Positions 52,601-61,062 of a stretch of 64,000 nt of DNA are shown here, in pieces (the first letter of the stretch is position 1; each line of letters opens with the position of its first letter). A program made the position numbers and the translations under genes. This DNA is from Gymnorhina tibicen (Eukaryota; Chordata; Aves; Passeriformes; Artamidae), in contig VXAZ01008245.1 of the NCBI GenBank assembly GCA_013399875.1, forward strand, positions 62,280 through 126,279. Reading direction: 5' to 3'. Below the pieces are notes generated by a model that was not told the origin of the DNA, did no database searches, and saw only the letters and a list, made by a program, of their open reading frames with translations.

Positions 52601-53350
52601 TTTTTTCAGACAAACGGGCAAGCAGATAGAGAATGAAACAAGGGGCCCATAGTGCAGTTGCAGATCTCCATGCAGGGCTTGCTTCTTCTCCCCAGCCCCC
52701 TTCACCTTTCAGCTATCAGGAACTTTACAGCACAGCATCTTCCAGCACCTCTTTATCACAGACCAAAAGTGAAGCTTTCTGCTAACAACTGCATCTGGCA
52801 TTGGTAAATAAAACTATTGCAGATGTTGCCTTTAGCAAGTGTCATAGAAATTACAGAGCATCTTGACAAAGCCAAGCCCCAGAATCTAAACTATTAGAAT
52901 TTTGGCTGTTTGTTTTTTTTTTTTCCTTTCTTTTTAGGGTGTTCTTGTCCGTCCCTGGAAAAGTGACATCTGCAATTCTATTACAACAATTCTGTTAGTT
53001 ACGGCAACATTAACTGAAACCGAAATGTGGTTTTTAACCTAAGATATGTTGCATAACAGCTGAAGTATTATAATCTTACGAGCCGGGAAAGGTTAATTCC
53101 AGAGGGCACGAGAATGTGGGTGAAAACTAAAACACTCTGTAAGCGCATAGAAATCTTTTTGTTTTGGTCCAACGCGAAGCCGAAACGGACGAGAGATTTC
53201 AAAGGGAGAGTCAGACAGCGAGCGCATGCCGAAATCTCTTTAGCGAGTAAAAAATATCAGCAAAGCCTCTGCACTTACGTATCTCTTGAGTTTCTTCTCG
53301 GGGGGTGATTTGATGAGCCATCCAGTGCAAACCACGTCCCCCGAGCTCAT
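1141..53350 (-). CDS. GAB3: GAB3 coding region, 5' part (four exons; 3' exons outside window)
   Basis: Joined minus-strand CDS: 53350-53279, 8513-8210, 2249-2036, 1619-1141. The joined reading frame stays open through all junctions and gives residues 1-356 of an expected total near 590. The order is an N-terminal PH domain (about residues 5-120), a Ser/Ala-rich linker, a proline-rich GRB2-SH3-type motif PPPRPPKP (302-309), and a basic serine motif RRISLSS (342-348). Compared from memory with GAB1, GAB2 and GAB3, the PH domain is closest to GAB3: it has [11 protein letters not shown] and [10 protein letters not shown] where GAB1/2 differ. Known family role: a membrane-recruited docking adaptor binding PIP3 through the PH domain, GRB2 through proline motifs, and SHP2 and PI3K p85 through C-terminal phosphotyrosines, acting below M-CSF and IL-2/IL-15 receptors. 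The C-terminal docking sites are not in this window. The start is fixed by an in-frame stop 22 codons upstream (53417-53419). Confidence 0.95.
1620..2035 (-). other. GAB3: GAB3 intron 3 (416 bp)
   Basis: A short intron with donor GTGAGCC at 2035 and acceptor TTGCAG at 1620. It contains an A9 run followed by CAACCCC (near 1685-1700). No other feature is visible. Confidence 0.9.
2036..2249 (-). CDS. GAB3: GAB3 exon 3 (Ser/Ala-rich linker, residues 126-197 shared)
   Basis: The acceptor TTGCAG ends at 2250. The first two bases GT join the last G of exon 2 to form Gly126. Seventy full codons follow (starting [11 protein letters not shown]), then AG before donor GTGAGCC, which completes Arg197 with exon 4. 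The segment is rich in Ser and Ala, with a short Ala-rich acidic run (AAADAAAEE), followed by [14 protein letters not shown], which closely resembles the corresponding mammalian GAB3 stretch. This region is intrinsically disordered in GAB proteins. The alanine run lies in a locally CpG-rich part of the exon. Confidence 0.93.
3836..3920 (+). mobile_element. CR1 LINE 3'-end fragment
   Basis: The segment ends GGGCCAGGAGTTTGGCTCGA, then a TGATCCTT...TCCCTTCCAACT stretch and TCTATGATTCTA. This is the diagnostic avian CR1 3' end with its short terminal repeat. It is heavily 5'-truncated and lies antisense to GAB3 within intron 2. Confidence 0.85.
7388..7402. promoter_or_regulatory. Candidate PU.1/AP-1 composite site
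   Basis: A perfect AP-1 site TGACTCA (7388-7394) overlaps by two bases a minus-strand PU.1-type ETS site AGAGGAAGTG (7402-7393). PU.1 with AP-1 is a known macrophage enhancer pairing, and GAB3 is a myeloid gene in mammals. This is only a motif match. Confidence 0.35.
8210..8513 (-). CDS. GAB3: GAB3 exon 2 (main part of PH domain, residues 25-125 plus one base)
   Basis: The acceptor CCTGCAG ends at 8514, and the exon runs from 8513 (Ala) to 8210, ending in phase 1 before donor GTAGGATC. The 304 nt encode 101 complete residues. Visible PH-domain features are the basic strand KRWFVLR (residues 28-34), the DVLEYY strand, [11 protein letters not shown], and the near-invariant C-terminal helix Trp at residue 108 in [12 protein letters not shown]. 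Established for the family: this domain binds 3-phosphoinositides at the plasma membrane. All conserved positions I can judge are intact. An open frame continues on either side of the exon, but the splice signals and family alignment set the limits. Confidence 0.97.
8687..8940 (-). mobile_element. CR1 LINE fragment (internal 3' region)
   Basis: Read on the minus strand this matches the CR1 tail region: GAGCACAAGTCCTATGAGGA, then GAGAAGAGAGGGCTGAGGGA, GGAAATGGCCTCAGGC, and AACGGGCTGAAT at the end. The terminal ATTCTGTG repeat is missing, so the fragment is truncated at both ends. It lies in intron 1 in the same orientation as GAB3, about 170 bp upstream of exon 2. Confidence 0.88.
14980..14991 (+). 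promoter_or_regulatory. Candidate PU.1 (SPI1) site
   Basis: AAAAGAGGAAGT is a near-ideal PU.1 consensus inside intron 1. CCTATAAATGG, a CArG/MEF2-like sequence, lies just before it (14966-14976). Function is inferred only from the motif and the known myeloid expression of GAB3. Confidence 0.3.
16111..16134 (+). repeat. 12-bp perfect tandem duplication
   Basis: AAAGTCAGCATG occurs twice in direct succession with no mismatch, which suggests a recent slippage duplication. Confidence 0.9.
18205..18228 (+). repeat. 12-bp tandem duplication (one mismatch)
   Basis: ATGAGCACCCTC is followed directly by ATGAGCATCCTC. Confidence 0.85.
22362..22690 (-). mobile_element. CR1 LINE 3'-end copy
   Basis: The plus strand starts CACAGAACCACAGAAC, the complement of a CR1 terminus. 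It continues through GGACCTACAAGGATCACCGA, CTCCAGTGCCCAGCCACC, TTTTCCTGATATCCAACCTA and CCCTCATGAGGCAAC. The 3' end is intact and the copy is 5'-truncated. It carries no reverse transcriptase frame. Confidence 0.92.
22691..31520 (-). other. GAB3: GAB3 intron 1, middle part (a): no recognised gene
   Basis: GC-rich and AT-rich stretches alternate, and 28.6-29.4 kb is notably AT-rich. There is a 19/20-bp imperfect tandem repeat at 24932-24970 and a 211-codon open frame on the minus strand (25163-25798) that I cannot assign. I see no tRNA, rRNA or clear transposon. Confidence 0.75.
24932..24970 (+). repeat. 19/20-bp imperfect tandem repeat
   Basis: AGCACCTGAAGCACATCTG is followed by AGGCACCTGAATCACATCTG, so the two copies differ by one insertion and one substitution. 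Confidence 0.8.
31521..31675 (+). mobile_element. CR1 LINE 3'-end fragment
   Basis: The segment contains GTGGAGTCACCATCCCTGGA, a GGTTTAGTGGTGGGCTTGGC-type stretch, CCAACCCAAATGATTCTGTG and a second ATTCTGTG. This is the canonical 3' terminus of CR1, 5'-truncated, antisense to GAB3. Confidence 0.92.
31676..40720 (-). other. GAB3: GAB3 intron 1, middle part (b): no recognised gene
   Basis: This is largely AT-rich unique DNA. An octamer-like ATTTGCAT lies at 33807-33814. Open frames are short and lack recognisable domains. I found no repeat above simple homopolymers. Confidence 0.75.
40721..40928 (+). mobile_element. CR1 LINE 3'-end fragment
   Basis: It begins TAGGTTAGATGTTAGGAAGA, continues through GAGGCACTGGAACAGGGAGC and GGTCCCTTCCAACCCAAGCC, and ends in two ATTCTGTG units. 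This is a 5'-truncated CR1 with an intact 3' end. Confidence 0.93.
46346..46450. promoter_or_regulatory. Intronic CpG-dense patch
   Basis: About ten CpGs occur in roughly 105 bp (for example GAATGCCGGGGG, GGAACCGGCAAC, CCCCGCGC, CCCGGG), while the surrounding intron is AT-rich and CpG-poor. It lies about 6.9 kb downstream of the GAB3 start. It could be an enhancer or alternative promoter. No transcript evidence is available. Confidence 0.3.
52575..52606 (+). repeat. Poly(T) tract containing one unresolved base
   Basis: A 32-nt run of T is interrupted only by an N at 52598. The ambiguous base is most likely a sequencing or assembly artefact of the homopolymer, so the true length is uncertain. 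Confidence 0.95.
53016..53033 (+). promoter_or_regulatory. Candidate ISRE joined to RUNX site
   Basis: GAAACCGAAA (53016-53025) fits the IRF/ISRE pattern GAAANNGAAA and is immediately followed by TGTGGTTT (53026-53033), a RUNX consensus. The pair sits about 250 bp inside intron 1. A second ISRE-like GAAGCCGAAAC lies at 53176-53186. GAB3 is haematopoietic in mammals, which makes IRF/RUNX input plausible but unproven. Confidence 0.4.
53279..53350 (-). CDS. GAB3: GAB3 exon 1 (start codon, residues 1-24)
   Basis: The ATG at 53350-53348 has an A at -3, a favourable initiation context. The 24 codons begin [11 protein letters not shown] and end KKLKRY, the hallmark GAB-family N-terminus that opens the PH domain (CTGWLxKSPPEKK). 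The exon ends at 53279 in phase 0 and the donor reads GTAAGTGC. It sits inside the CpG island, and the partner acceptor is 44.8 kb away at 8514. The exon was found by matching the family N-terminus, because it is too short to stand out as an ORF. A 24-codon first exon matches my recollection of mammalian GAB3. Confidence 0.95.
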
Positions 53351-53395
53351 CTTCCCCCCGGGCGCGGAGCGGCGGAGCGGGAGCCAGGGTGCGGG

Positions 53396-53600
53396 CTGCC
53401 TGTGCGTGTGTGCTCGTTATGTGCGGGTGTGCGCGTCCGCCCGTGCGTGCGTGTGTGCGGGCGTGTGCGCTGGGACGCGTGTGTGCGCTGGGATGTGTGC
53501 GCTTGGATGCGTGCAGGAGTGCGCGCCGCGCCCGCCCGCGTGTGCGCCGGTGAGTGCGGGCGTGTGTCCGCCCGTGCGGGTGCGCGGCCGTGCGTGCGTA
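53396..53600. repeat. GC/GT alternating purine-pyrimidine tract in GAB3 5' region
   Basis: About 200 bp are dominated by GTGTGCGC-type alternation. They include three 14-bp copies of GTGTGCGCTGGGAY or a one-base variant (53463-53476, 53481-53494, 53495-53508). The composition favours Z-DNA and slippage. The tract begins about 45 bp upstream of the GAB3 start codon. Confidence 0.8.
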
Positions 53601-53683
53601 TTGTTCCCGGCCAACTCGCACCCGCAGCAATCAGCTTCCTTCAGCTGCGCTCCGCTGCGGCTCCAGCCCGCGGAAGAAGTCAT
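53417..53683 (-). other. Potential upstream ORF in GAB3 5' leader
   Basis: An ATG at 53683-53681 opens 88 codons (His/Thr/Ala/Arg-rich because of the GC/GT tract) and ends at TAA 53419-53417. The ORF is in the GAB3 frame, and its stop precedes the GAB3 start by 22 codons. It matters only if transcription starts upstream of 53683. The frame is open further upstream to another ATG near 53977. It may be a by-product of GC-rich composition. Confidence 0.3.
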
Positions 53684-55005
53684 GACATTGATCACTGACA
53701 CGGCCAGCCNGCACCGCCCCGGACAGCCCGGCCCCGCACCGCGGCGATGCCGGCTGTCCCTGCCCGGAGCCCCGGGAATGCTGGCAGCCCCTGCCCGGCG
53801 GAGCGGGGTGGGCGAGCCCCGCGGCCGAGCCGTGGGAGCGCCGGAGGCAGCGGTGACCGCGGAGGTCCCCGTGATGTTCCGTGGTGACCCGGCAGAAGGG
53901 CTCTGGCCGGAGCTGGAGGCAAAACCAGCGCCGGTGGAGTCAGTCCGCACTGAAACCTCCACTGCAGCTTCCACCATCTACCAAACTTCGTCACTCTGTG
54001 GATCTAGTGGTTTTTCCAGTAGCATTTAGCCCCCTGTATGAATTTAATAGGAATAAACTTGATTTTTCTGCTCACATCATCACAGATTTTTTAGAAACAT
54101 ACTTTTTCAGAAAGTGGCTTCAAGGAGACTGTTTGCCACTCCACTGTCACAAATAAAAAATACGCCCACAGAGTGCATAACATTGCTGATATCCTTGCAG
54201 TTTGTGCCTCTTTCCAGGGTGGGAAACTCTTGCCTTTTCAAGGACAGGGCAATCTGTTCATTTTGCAGAAGACTTTTTAAACTCTGACTTAGTTAAAGTG
54301 GACGCAGGGGTTCTTCACTGGTTTCACGAGTCTGTTACTTCAGAGGATTCTCATGTGCCCCTGGCCAGGCACAGCACTCGCAGTGCAGCCTGGCTCTGCA
54401 AGGTGTGATCAGCACCAGCAGGCCCATGGGAGAGTTTAATGTTTTCACAGAAGTTTTCAGGTCTCTGCTGAGGCTCTTTGGCAGGGCAGGCTGACAACAG
54501 CTTGCAGGGTCACTTCGGAATCTCACGAACTAGAAACATGATTGTGTTTTTCAAGTTTTTAAGCAAAAGTGTGATGGCAGTATGTATTTATTATATTTAA
54601 TATAATATGTACTATAGATGGTATAACTGTATAAATATAGGCCCTATGTAAAATTACATAAAAATATAAATAAATCTGTACAAACTCATAGATTCCTGTT
54701 ACTAGTGCTTTACATCATCTCTGGTCTCAAAGGAAACCTACGATAAATGAAAACTGTCATGAATAAACTACAAACATATTTCAAATGTGCTCTGTCTTAA
54801 AATGTTTTTGTTTGAGAGTGGCTTTCAGGCAGTCTTGCAGTATTATTTAATTCCCAACCTTCTATTCTACTACCACCTTCACTCAGCTTCATTTATCCAT
54901 TGTCCACAGTGGTATTTTAACAACTTCACATGTTTAATAGCAGGTTTGTGAACAAGGCTTTGCAACACTTCTTGAAGAGATATATCCAGCCATGAACTTA
55001 TTTAG

Positions 55006-55030
55006 GGAAGGAAAGTCACACTTTCCTTCC
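55006..55030. repeat. Perfect 10-bp inverted repeat, 5-nt loop
   Basis: GGAAGGAAAG, spacer TCACA, CTTTCCTTCC. The arms carry repeated GGAA ETS cores facing each other. The element lies about 1.7 kb upstream of the GAB3 start codon. Confidence 0.85.
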
Positions 55031-58000
55031 ATATGTGACTTGTATGTCACCCTGACAGATACAGTAGCCTTCAACTAAAGGCTTTAAAACGTCCAACTGT
55101 CAAAATAAAATGCGTTGGGATACATTTCATGTGTTATCCCTGCAGTGTCCTAACAATATCAATTTTTTACTGGATCATCCTTCAGACAGATGGCTTCCCT
55201 TGTGCAGCTGCATAACCACTTGCAGAAAGGCAGCAGAGGGAATGGGGAGGGGGCAGGACAGGGGAAAAAGCAGCCTGGGCTACCAAATGAATTTAAACAT
55301 TGAATAGCAGACCACAGCCTTAGGGAGAGCTCTGGCTCTGTCTTTGCTGTGGTCAGTGGTAACACTGCTTAAATCATCAGCAGTCCCTGTCCTTGTCCCT
55401 GTACTTCTGCCATCACCTCCACTGCGCAGACATGGTGTATTTGTGTGCCTGCGTGAGGAACTGAATCACAAACCTGACCGTTTGGAAAAGAATGAGTCAA
55501 AAAAAGAGACATTATTTTCCAGCTGCATCAGGACGAGTTTCCTGATCTGATAAATGCTGTGGCCTGCTACAGCACTCGTACCTTATCAAGGGAGGGGGTG
55601 ATGCAGGGCAATAAGAAGAAATCAGCAGTTGCTTAAATTGGCACTTCTGCCCAAAACCCGCCTGCTGAGTGGTAGCCATGGTGACAGGGAGGGGTGCAGT
55701 GATTCTGTTCCCTGCTCGATGTGTCACTCCTCTGTCAGATGGCCCCTGTCCTCTGGAACTGCTGGAACGGCTCAGCTGCTTGCGAAGCACCTGCCCGGCT
55801 ACTTGCACTCAGCATATTCAGAATAAATAAAATCTGTGCCAGCTTACTTACAGTGCCAGTGGCCTGAGGAGAAATACAGGAAGCCATAATTAAGCAGAGC
55901 ATGTGGGGGTTAACGTGTTTGTTATGAAAGCTGCTGTGCCTTCTTGGTATTTGTGCTCCAAACATTAAAAGAGCAAATAAAGTTATTTTCTCACCCTGAC
56001 AACTTTCATTGTGCCGATAACGTATCACTCACGCATGTGTTTGACAATAACAGGCTTAAAAACGAATGGTATCTCATCCTGATGGAAGAAGTGGGATTTC
56101 ACTTTTGTCCTGCTCCATGCACAAAATTTTCAGCCGCATTTAAATCATAGAATTATTTTCTTGAATCCATCATTATGATGGTGAATGACAGGGTCTTTGT
56201 TTTAAAAATCTTACAATTGAAGACTTATGTAGAGGGTGCTGTGAGGTTGGAAACAGAATGGGAAGTTCTCAATCCTCTCTTCTGCTGCTGAACAGATTTT
56301 TTCTCCCCTTCCTAAGTACATTATCCCAGAGGTGCTACCACTGTCACGGATCAGCTCGGCCTTGGACAGTGGCACGTCCATCTTGGAGCCAGCTGGCCTT
56401 GGCTCTGTTGGATGTGGGGGAAGCATCTGGCAGCTTCTCACAGAAGCCACCCCTGTAGCCCCTCTGCTGTCAAAACCTTGCCACACAAACCAACACCGCC
56501 CTCACCAGACTGACCTCATATGTGCCACTAGCAAAGATCAGAGCAACCATGATCAGTTTGACCCCGGATGTGTGCACATTTCACATCAGCCAGATCCCTA
56601 AGAGAAATTCTCTGCTTGTCATGGAAGTACTGATCTACTCCTTTCATTTCCTAACTTAGGCTACTGATGTTTCAGAAGAAAACAACATTTGACTACTAGT
56701 AAAGCAGAAGAGAACAAAATGGCTACTTGCATTGATGGGAAACTCCTTCATGACTCTACAGACCACTGACAGAAGTTAGGTGTGCTATTTAAGCTTATCC
56801 ATTTCCATGTTGCACAGCAACTGGTGGTGTTATTATTAATATTGAGAGTAGTGAAAGTTCTTATTTCCTTGTGCACAAATGAATAATCAGGATGGAGAGG
56901 ATGGGAAAAATCAGATTCTGGATTTATTTCATTCACAAATTTACAGGTATTAAAGGAGGAAGAGATGCCAGAGTTATCTCAACTGACATTTCCACAAGCA
57001 GATAGTTTTCTGAGAATCTACCTTCACATTTAATTTACAACACCATGCAGGCATTATGAAGGTTGAGGTGCATGCAAGAGACAGCCATAGCCCTGGGAGA
57101 ACAGCCTTTTTCTCTCATCTAGCAACTGATCCCTGTTTACATATGGAACTCGCACCACACTTACTCAGCAGAATGCTAACATGCCTCTGCAGCATTCTCT
57201 CAGCAAGCAGAAAAGCCCAGTGCCACAAAAAGACATGACACAGTATATATGTTCCAGCTGTTCCTGACAGTTACCACTCTGCTCCCCCCTGCAGACAAAT
57301 ATTTCACTCTCTCTGTCCATTCACAAGGACAAATTTAGCAAAGTCACGGGATAATTCAGCCCCTGCTCTTCCTTTCAGCAGCCTGTCCTCACCATACAAA
57401 TCAGGTCTAATGGAGGAATGGATGCAGATCCTCAGAGAGACATGATTTGTTGCTGTTGTTTAAACAATTAACTACCAAAACTGGAGCCTGACCGCAGGCC
57501 CAGGGTGATGCTGACCTGTCTGCACTGTGCTGTTTGATTGATGAATATATTCTGCCTGGTTCATGCTCTATCACCCCCAGGCCCTTGGTGGCAGTGACCC
57601 CCCATGGGCAGACACCTGATTTCAGAGCAGGAGCCATTGTGCAAATGAAAAAAGAAAACAGATGGAACGTTGCTGTGGTTTTGCTCCAGGAAGCATATAA
57701 ACTATGTAAGCTGCATGTGGGTATGGCCTTTATTGTTGTGGACAGGGCAGAATCTAATTTTACCAAAAGCTCTCATGACACATAGGGAGAACTCTGTCAA
57801 TCCCTTTCAGAAAACAGACCAACGCCCTCTGGCACTAACCTCCTCTGCAAAACAGCAGCAGACATCCAGCATCTCATAGGAAAGTCTCCTGTTTAGGAAA
57901 GTAACTGGTGGAAGAGCTGGAGTTCTGCTCAATAGTGCATTTATTTGCAAATGTAAAACTGTCTTTTTCTGAAGCGGGAGTGGTAACAAACAAGCTCACT

Positions 58001-58525
58001 TAGGGTCAAACCTGTGCCCTGGCTCTTTTGACAGACAAGAGGTTTCTCTCTTCCTTGTCATCCATAAAAGCACACACTAAAAATTGTGCTTTTGCTAATT
58101 TTCAGCTTCTGTTTGCAGACTAGTAAACAATTTTGTGATGTCTACACAGGTGGTTAAGTAAGTCATAGCTGTTCTTTCTACATATGAATCAGTAGCAAAC
58201 CTTTTGTGAGGATTTCCTCACAGGGTAATAATATCACTGGCCCCTCAAGGTCAGCAAATAATCCTTGCTCCCTCCTTGAGGGAGGAGATACAGAAACTTT
58301 TTGAAAGATCCAAAATTTTTATTCTAATTGTCTTAATTACTTTTATGAGCTAAGAAAAATCTATTTCATTTTTCATACACAGCAATGATCAATACTCAGC
58401 TTATGTGAGGTCTATTTTATATGGCAATTTGAAGGAGTTTACCTGTGCATGGGAATCCAAAATAATCTATTTGACTTTAAGATTATGATATGCCTCTTCC
58501 AGATCAGAAATAATAATCATTTATA

Positions 58526-58566
58526 TTATATAATATTATATTTTATATATATATAATATTATATAA
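58526..58566. repeat. AT-rich inverted repeat (16-bp perfect arms, 9-nt loop)
   Basis: The left arm TTATATAATATTATAT (58526-58541) is the exact complement of the right arm ATATAATATTATATAA (58551-58566). The arms are themselves near-palindromic, and the surrounding 80 bp are almost pure A/T, so the sequence could extrude a cruciform. Confidence 0.9.
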
Positions 58567-59296
58567 ATTATATATTTAATAATCATTATTAAATTTGAAT
58601 TTTGATATCCTGAAAGTGAGGATTTGCTGAAACCAGTTTACTCCAGGCTGTCTGGAGCAGCCTGAAGTTTGGATATGAAACTTAAAGAAAGGTCTCAGGT
58701 AGGCCTGCAGAAACAGATGGAAAAAGAAGTTTGTAGTTTTATGTTTAGATGAAAAAATACCTATCTAGCTATTTTCAGACTCATAAATCTGGAAGACTCA
58801 CCCTCACCATGAAGTGCAGGATGGGTCTCAGCTTCCCCCAAATATTCTTACTGAGACCAGAGAACCCTCTGGAGTGATGAGAAAATGAACCCAGGAAAAT
58901 TAACAGAGGATGCGTGCCTCTGTTCTCTAAATTGCCCCCAAATGCCTCAGAATAAATAGGAACCCTGCCTCTTACACTTAGGAGAATTTTTCATGCTGAT
59001 GGCAGAACCGTGGGTGAGAGACCTTCCCCCTCTAGGCAATTAACTATGTTTAATTACGACCGAATAGAGCAAAATATAGCAAATAGAGCATAAAGCAGTA
59101 GACCAGAATACAGCAAACAGATCAGATTTCTGAACTCATGTGTGTAAAAGGTTGCTCTGTGTGAAGAATGTCAATGCAGGAAAGGAGGGATTGTTTTGAT
59201 GGCAGCTGTGTGTTTGAGACTGTTACAAAAAAGGAAGAATCAGTACAGGATGAGGAAGAAAGAAGGCCCAGGCAGTCAGGGAAGCAAAACAGCAGC

Positions 59297-59334
59297 AAAA
59301 AAAAAAAACAACCCAAAAAACCCCCCCAAAAAAC
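59297..59334 (+). repeat. A/C low-complexity tract
   Basis: An A12 run is followed by CAACCC, A6, C7 and A6. Confidence 0.85.
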
Positions 59335-60585
59335 GGCAGCAAGAGGAAAAGCAGACATATATCCTATGTGGACTAGGATAAACTAAAACCAGCTACTTTT
59401 ATCTAACAGATCCCTCAGCAGAAATGGATAGTACTCTGAAAAATACAATAGCTTCAGTTTAGTTTTTCACAGCATAAAGATGTTTACAAGTAAAAATAGA
59501 TAGAAAGGGCAAGATTAAAAGTCTTTTCACAGCAGGGTAAAGCCTGTGGCAGCTGAAGTGATGGCTTTTGGCTTATGCAATGCATCTGCCATGTTTGCAA
59601 GGCTAAGGCAGGCAGTATTTTGCAGCATCCTTCTGTGCATTTCCTGTATTTAAAGGAAATGCTGGTGCATGCTAAAACCTTTAAACAAGAACTGTTATGT
59701 TTACAAATAATCTGTGATCGGTGTGAAATCAAACCCACAGGCTTTTGGTTAAGAGAGAGATGATTTGTTTTGGGCAGAAAAGAATTCTTTGTGAAGAAAG
59801 ACTCTCAACCATCATTTAAGAGAATTAAAGGCTGTACTGCACCAGCCTGCACACTGGATACTCACAGATATTCAAGATTTTATAATACTCTGTCTCTGTT
59901 AAGAGCAGTTTGTTTACACGTTTTCAACATTGCAAAATGACTGCATAGGTTAGGGGAGAAAATGATGCCATTGCAGGGAGTAGAAAATATGCTTCAGTTT
60001 TATTTCAGTTGGATGTAAGAAACTTTTGACAGCTTTTACTTTGATCTAAAATATCTTTTAAAGTGCCTTTCACTTTCAACAAAACTAGACTCTTCTGGTT
60101 GGAGATTGTCTTGAGACAAAGCTCAGATTTTGGCAAAGTTGTAGCTCATTACATCAGGAAATATATTATGACCTCCAGAGGAATCACCAATCATTGTTAA
60201 ATTTGGATGATATAATTGTTTGTAGATGGGCAAAATCTGGCATTCAGGACAGAATACACAGTTGTAAAACTGTTTATTAAAGCCTGGGTTATGGTAGCTT
60301 AAACTGATACAAATAAATGTGGCTGCAATCCCACCCTTCATCTTGCCATGGATCTGTTTTGCTGCTGTATTGGCACTGGCCCCTGTGTGCGTGGGCAGTT
60401 GAGTTGTTTTGCTGTGCTGATCTGAGGAAAAAATAGTAACTCTCTTTGTTAGGATCAATTTTGTTTTTTAGAATCTTGAACTAACTCATTGCTCACCTGC
60501 AGAAACACCAGTAACAGTGCAAGGGGTCAGGAACACAAACTGTGCGAGTTCCTGGCTCTCCCAGTGCAAAAATGAACACACAGCC

Positions 60586-60626
60586 AAAAAAAAAAAAAAA
60601 AGGAAAAAAAAAGAAAAGAAGAAAAA
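60586..60626 (+). repeat. Poly(A)/purine low-complexity tract
   Basis: An A16 run is followed by GG, A9 and AGAAGAAAAA-type sequence. No upstream retroposon body is recognisable. Confidence 0.85.
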
Positions 60627-60929
60627 TTAGCAAAAAACCGGTGTGGTTGGGAAATACAGTGATATTAGAAGACTTTCCAGTACCACAATAAAGCTCTGGC
60701 TACTAAAGCCTGGATTAAAAATGCAATATTGGGATAAAGTTGTAAAAACAAAGAGTATTTGTACAGCTATCAACTCTTTGAACCAGATACAAAGGACACA
60801 TTAGCTATTTTGTTATAGTTCCCAATGCTGAATGTGGTCTTGTATCTGCAAACCCTATTGGCAACACCAGAGACTCTCCGCTGGATTAAAACTTGATACA
60901 GAAAATTAATGCATTGATATGAAGCCTGC

Positions 60930-61062
60930 ACCACAAAAAAACCCCAACAAACAAACAAGAGAACAAAACCCCAATACACAAAAACAAAAGAAAAAATCCC
61001 AAAACAAGCAAAAAAAAAAACCTCACAAAAACCCCAGGCAATAACAACAACAAAAAAGCAAA
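60930..61062 (+). repeat. A-rich low-complexity tract with ACCCC motifs
   Basis: About 130 bp built of A runs, AACAAACAAAC and repeated AAAACCCC units, essentially lacking T. Confidence 0.85.

Larger units (their letters stand above)
40929..53278 (-). other. GAB3: GAB3 intron 1, 5' part: candidate regulatory DNA and AT-rich sequence
   Basis: It contains a T12 run (44962-44973), a T15 run (45282-45296), a CpG-dense patch at 46346-46450, an AT-rich stretch about 46.8-48.4 kb with (GTTT)n near 47224-47248, (TTCC)4 at 49748-49763, and a long T tract with an unresolved base at 52575-52606. ISRE/RUNX motifs lie near the donor. I see no coding exon. Confidence 0.75.
53280..53960 (-). promoter_or_regulatory. 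GAB3: GAB3 CpG-island promoter and 5' UTR region
   Basis: This is the most GC- and CpG-dense stretch in the window, spanning exon 1 and about 600 bp upstream of it. I see no TATA box at a plausible distance, which is typical of CpG-island promoters. An ETS-like CGGAAGAAGT (53671-53680) and an E-box CAGCTG (53642-53647) are present. The transcription start cannot be fixed from sequence alone. One unresolved base (N) lies at 53710. Confidence 0.75.

Noticed and set aside
53286..54029. A 247-codon open frame on the plus strand across the CpG island
   Set aside because: It is antisense to GAB3 exon 1, low-complexity in composition, contains an N, and stop codons are rare in such GC-rich DNA. A divergent transcript is possible but unsupported.
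57534..57785. 83-codon plus-strand frame upstream of GAB3
   Set aside because: No homology recognised, and no exon-like splice signals or conservation evidence.
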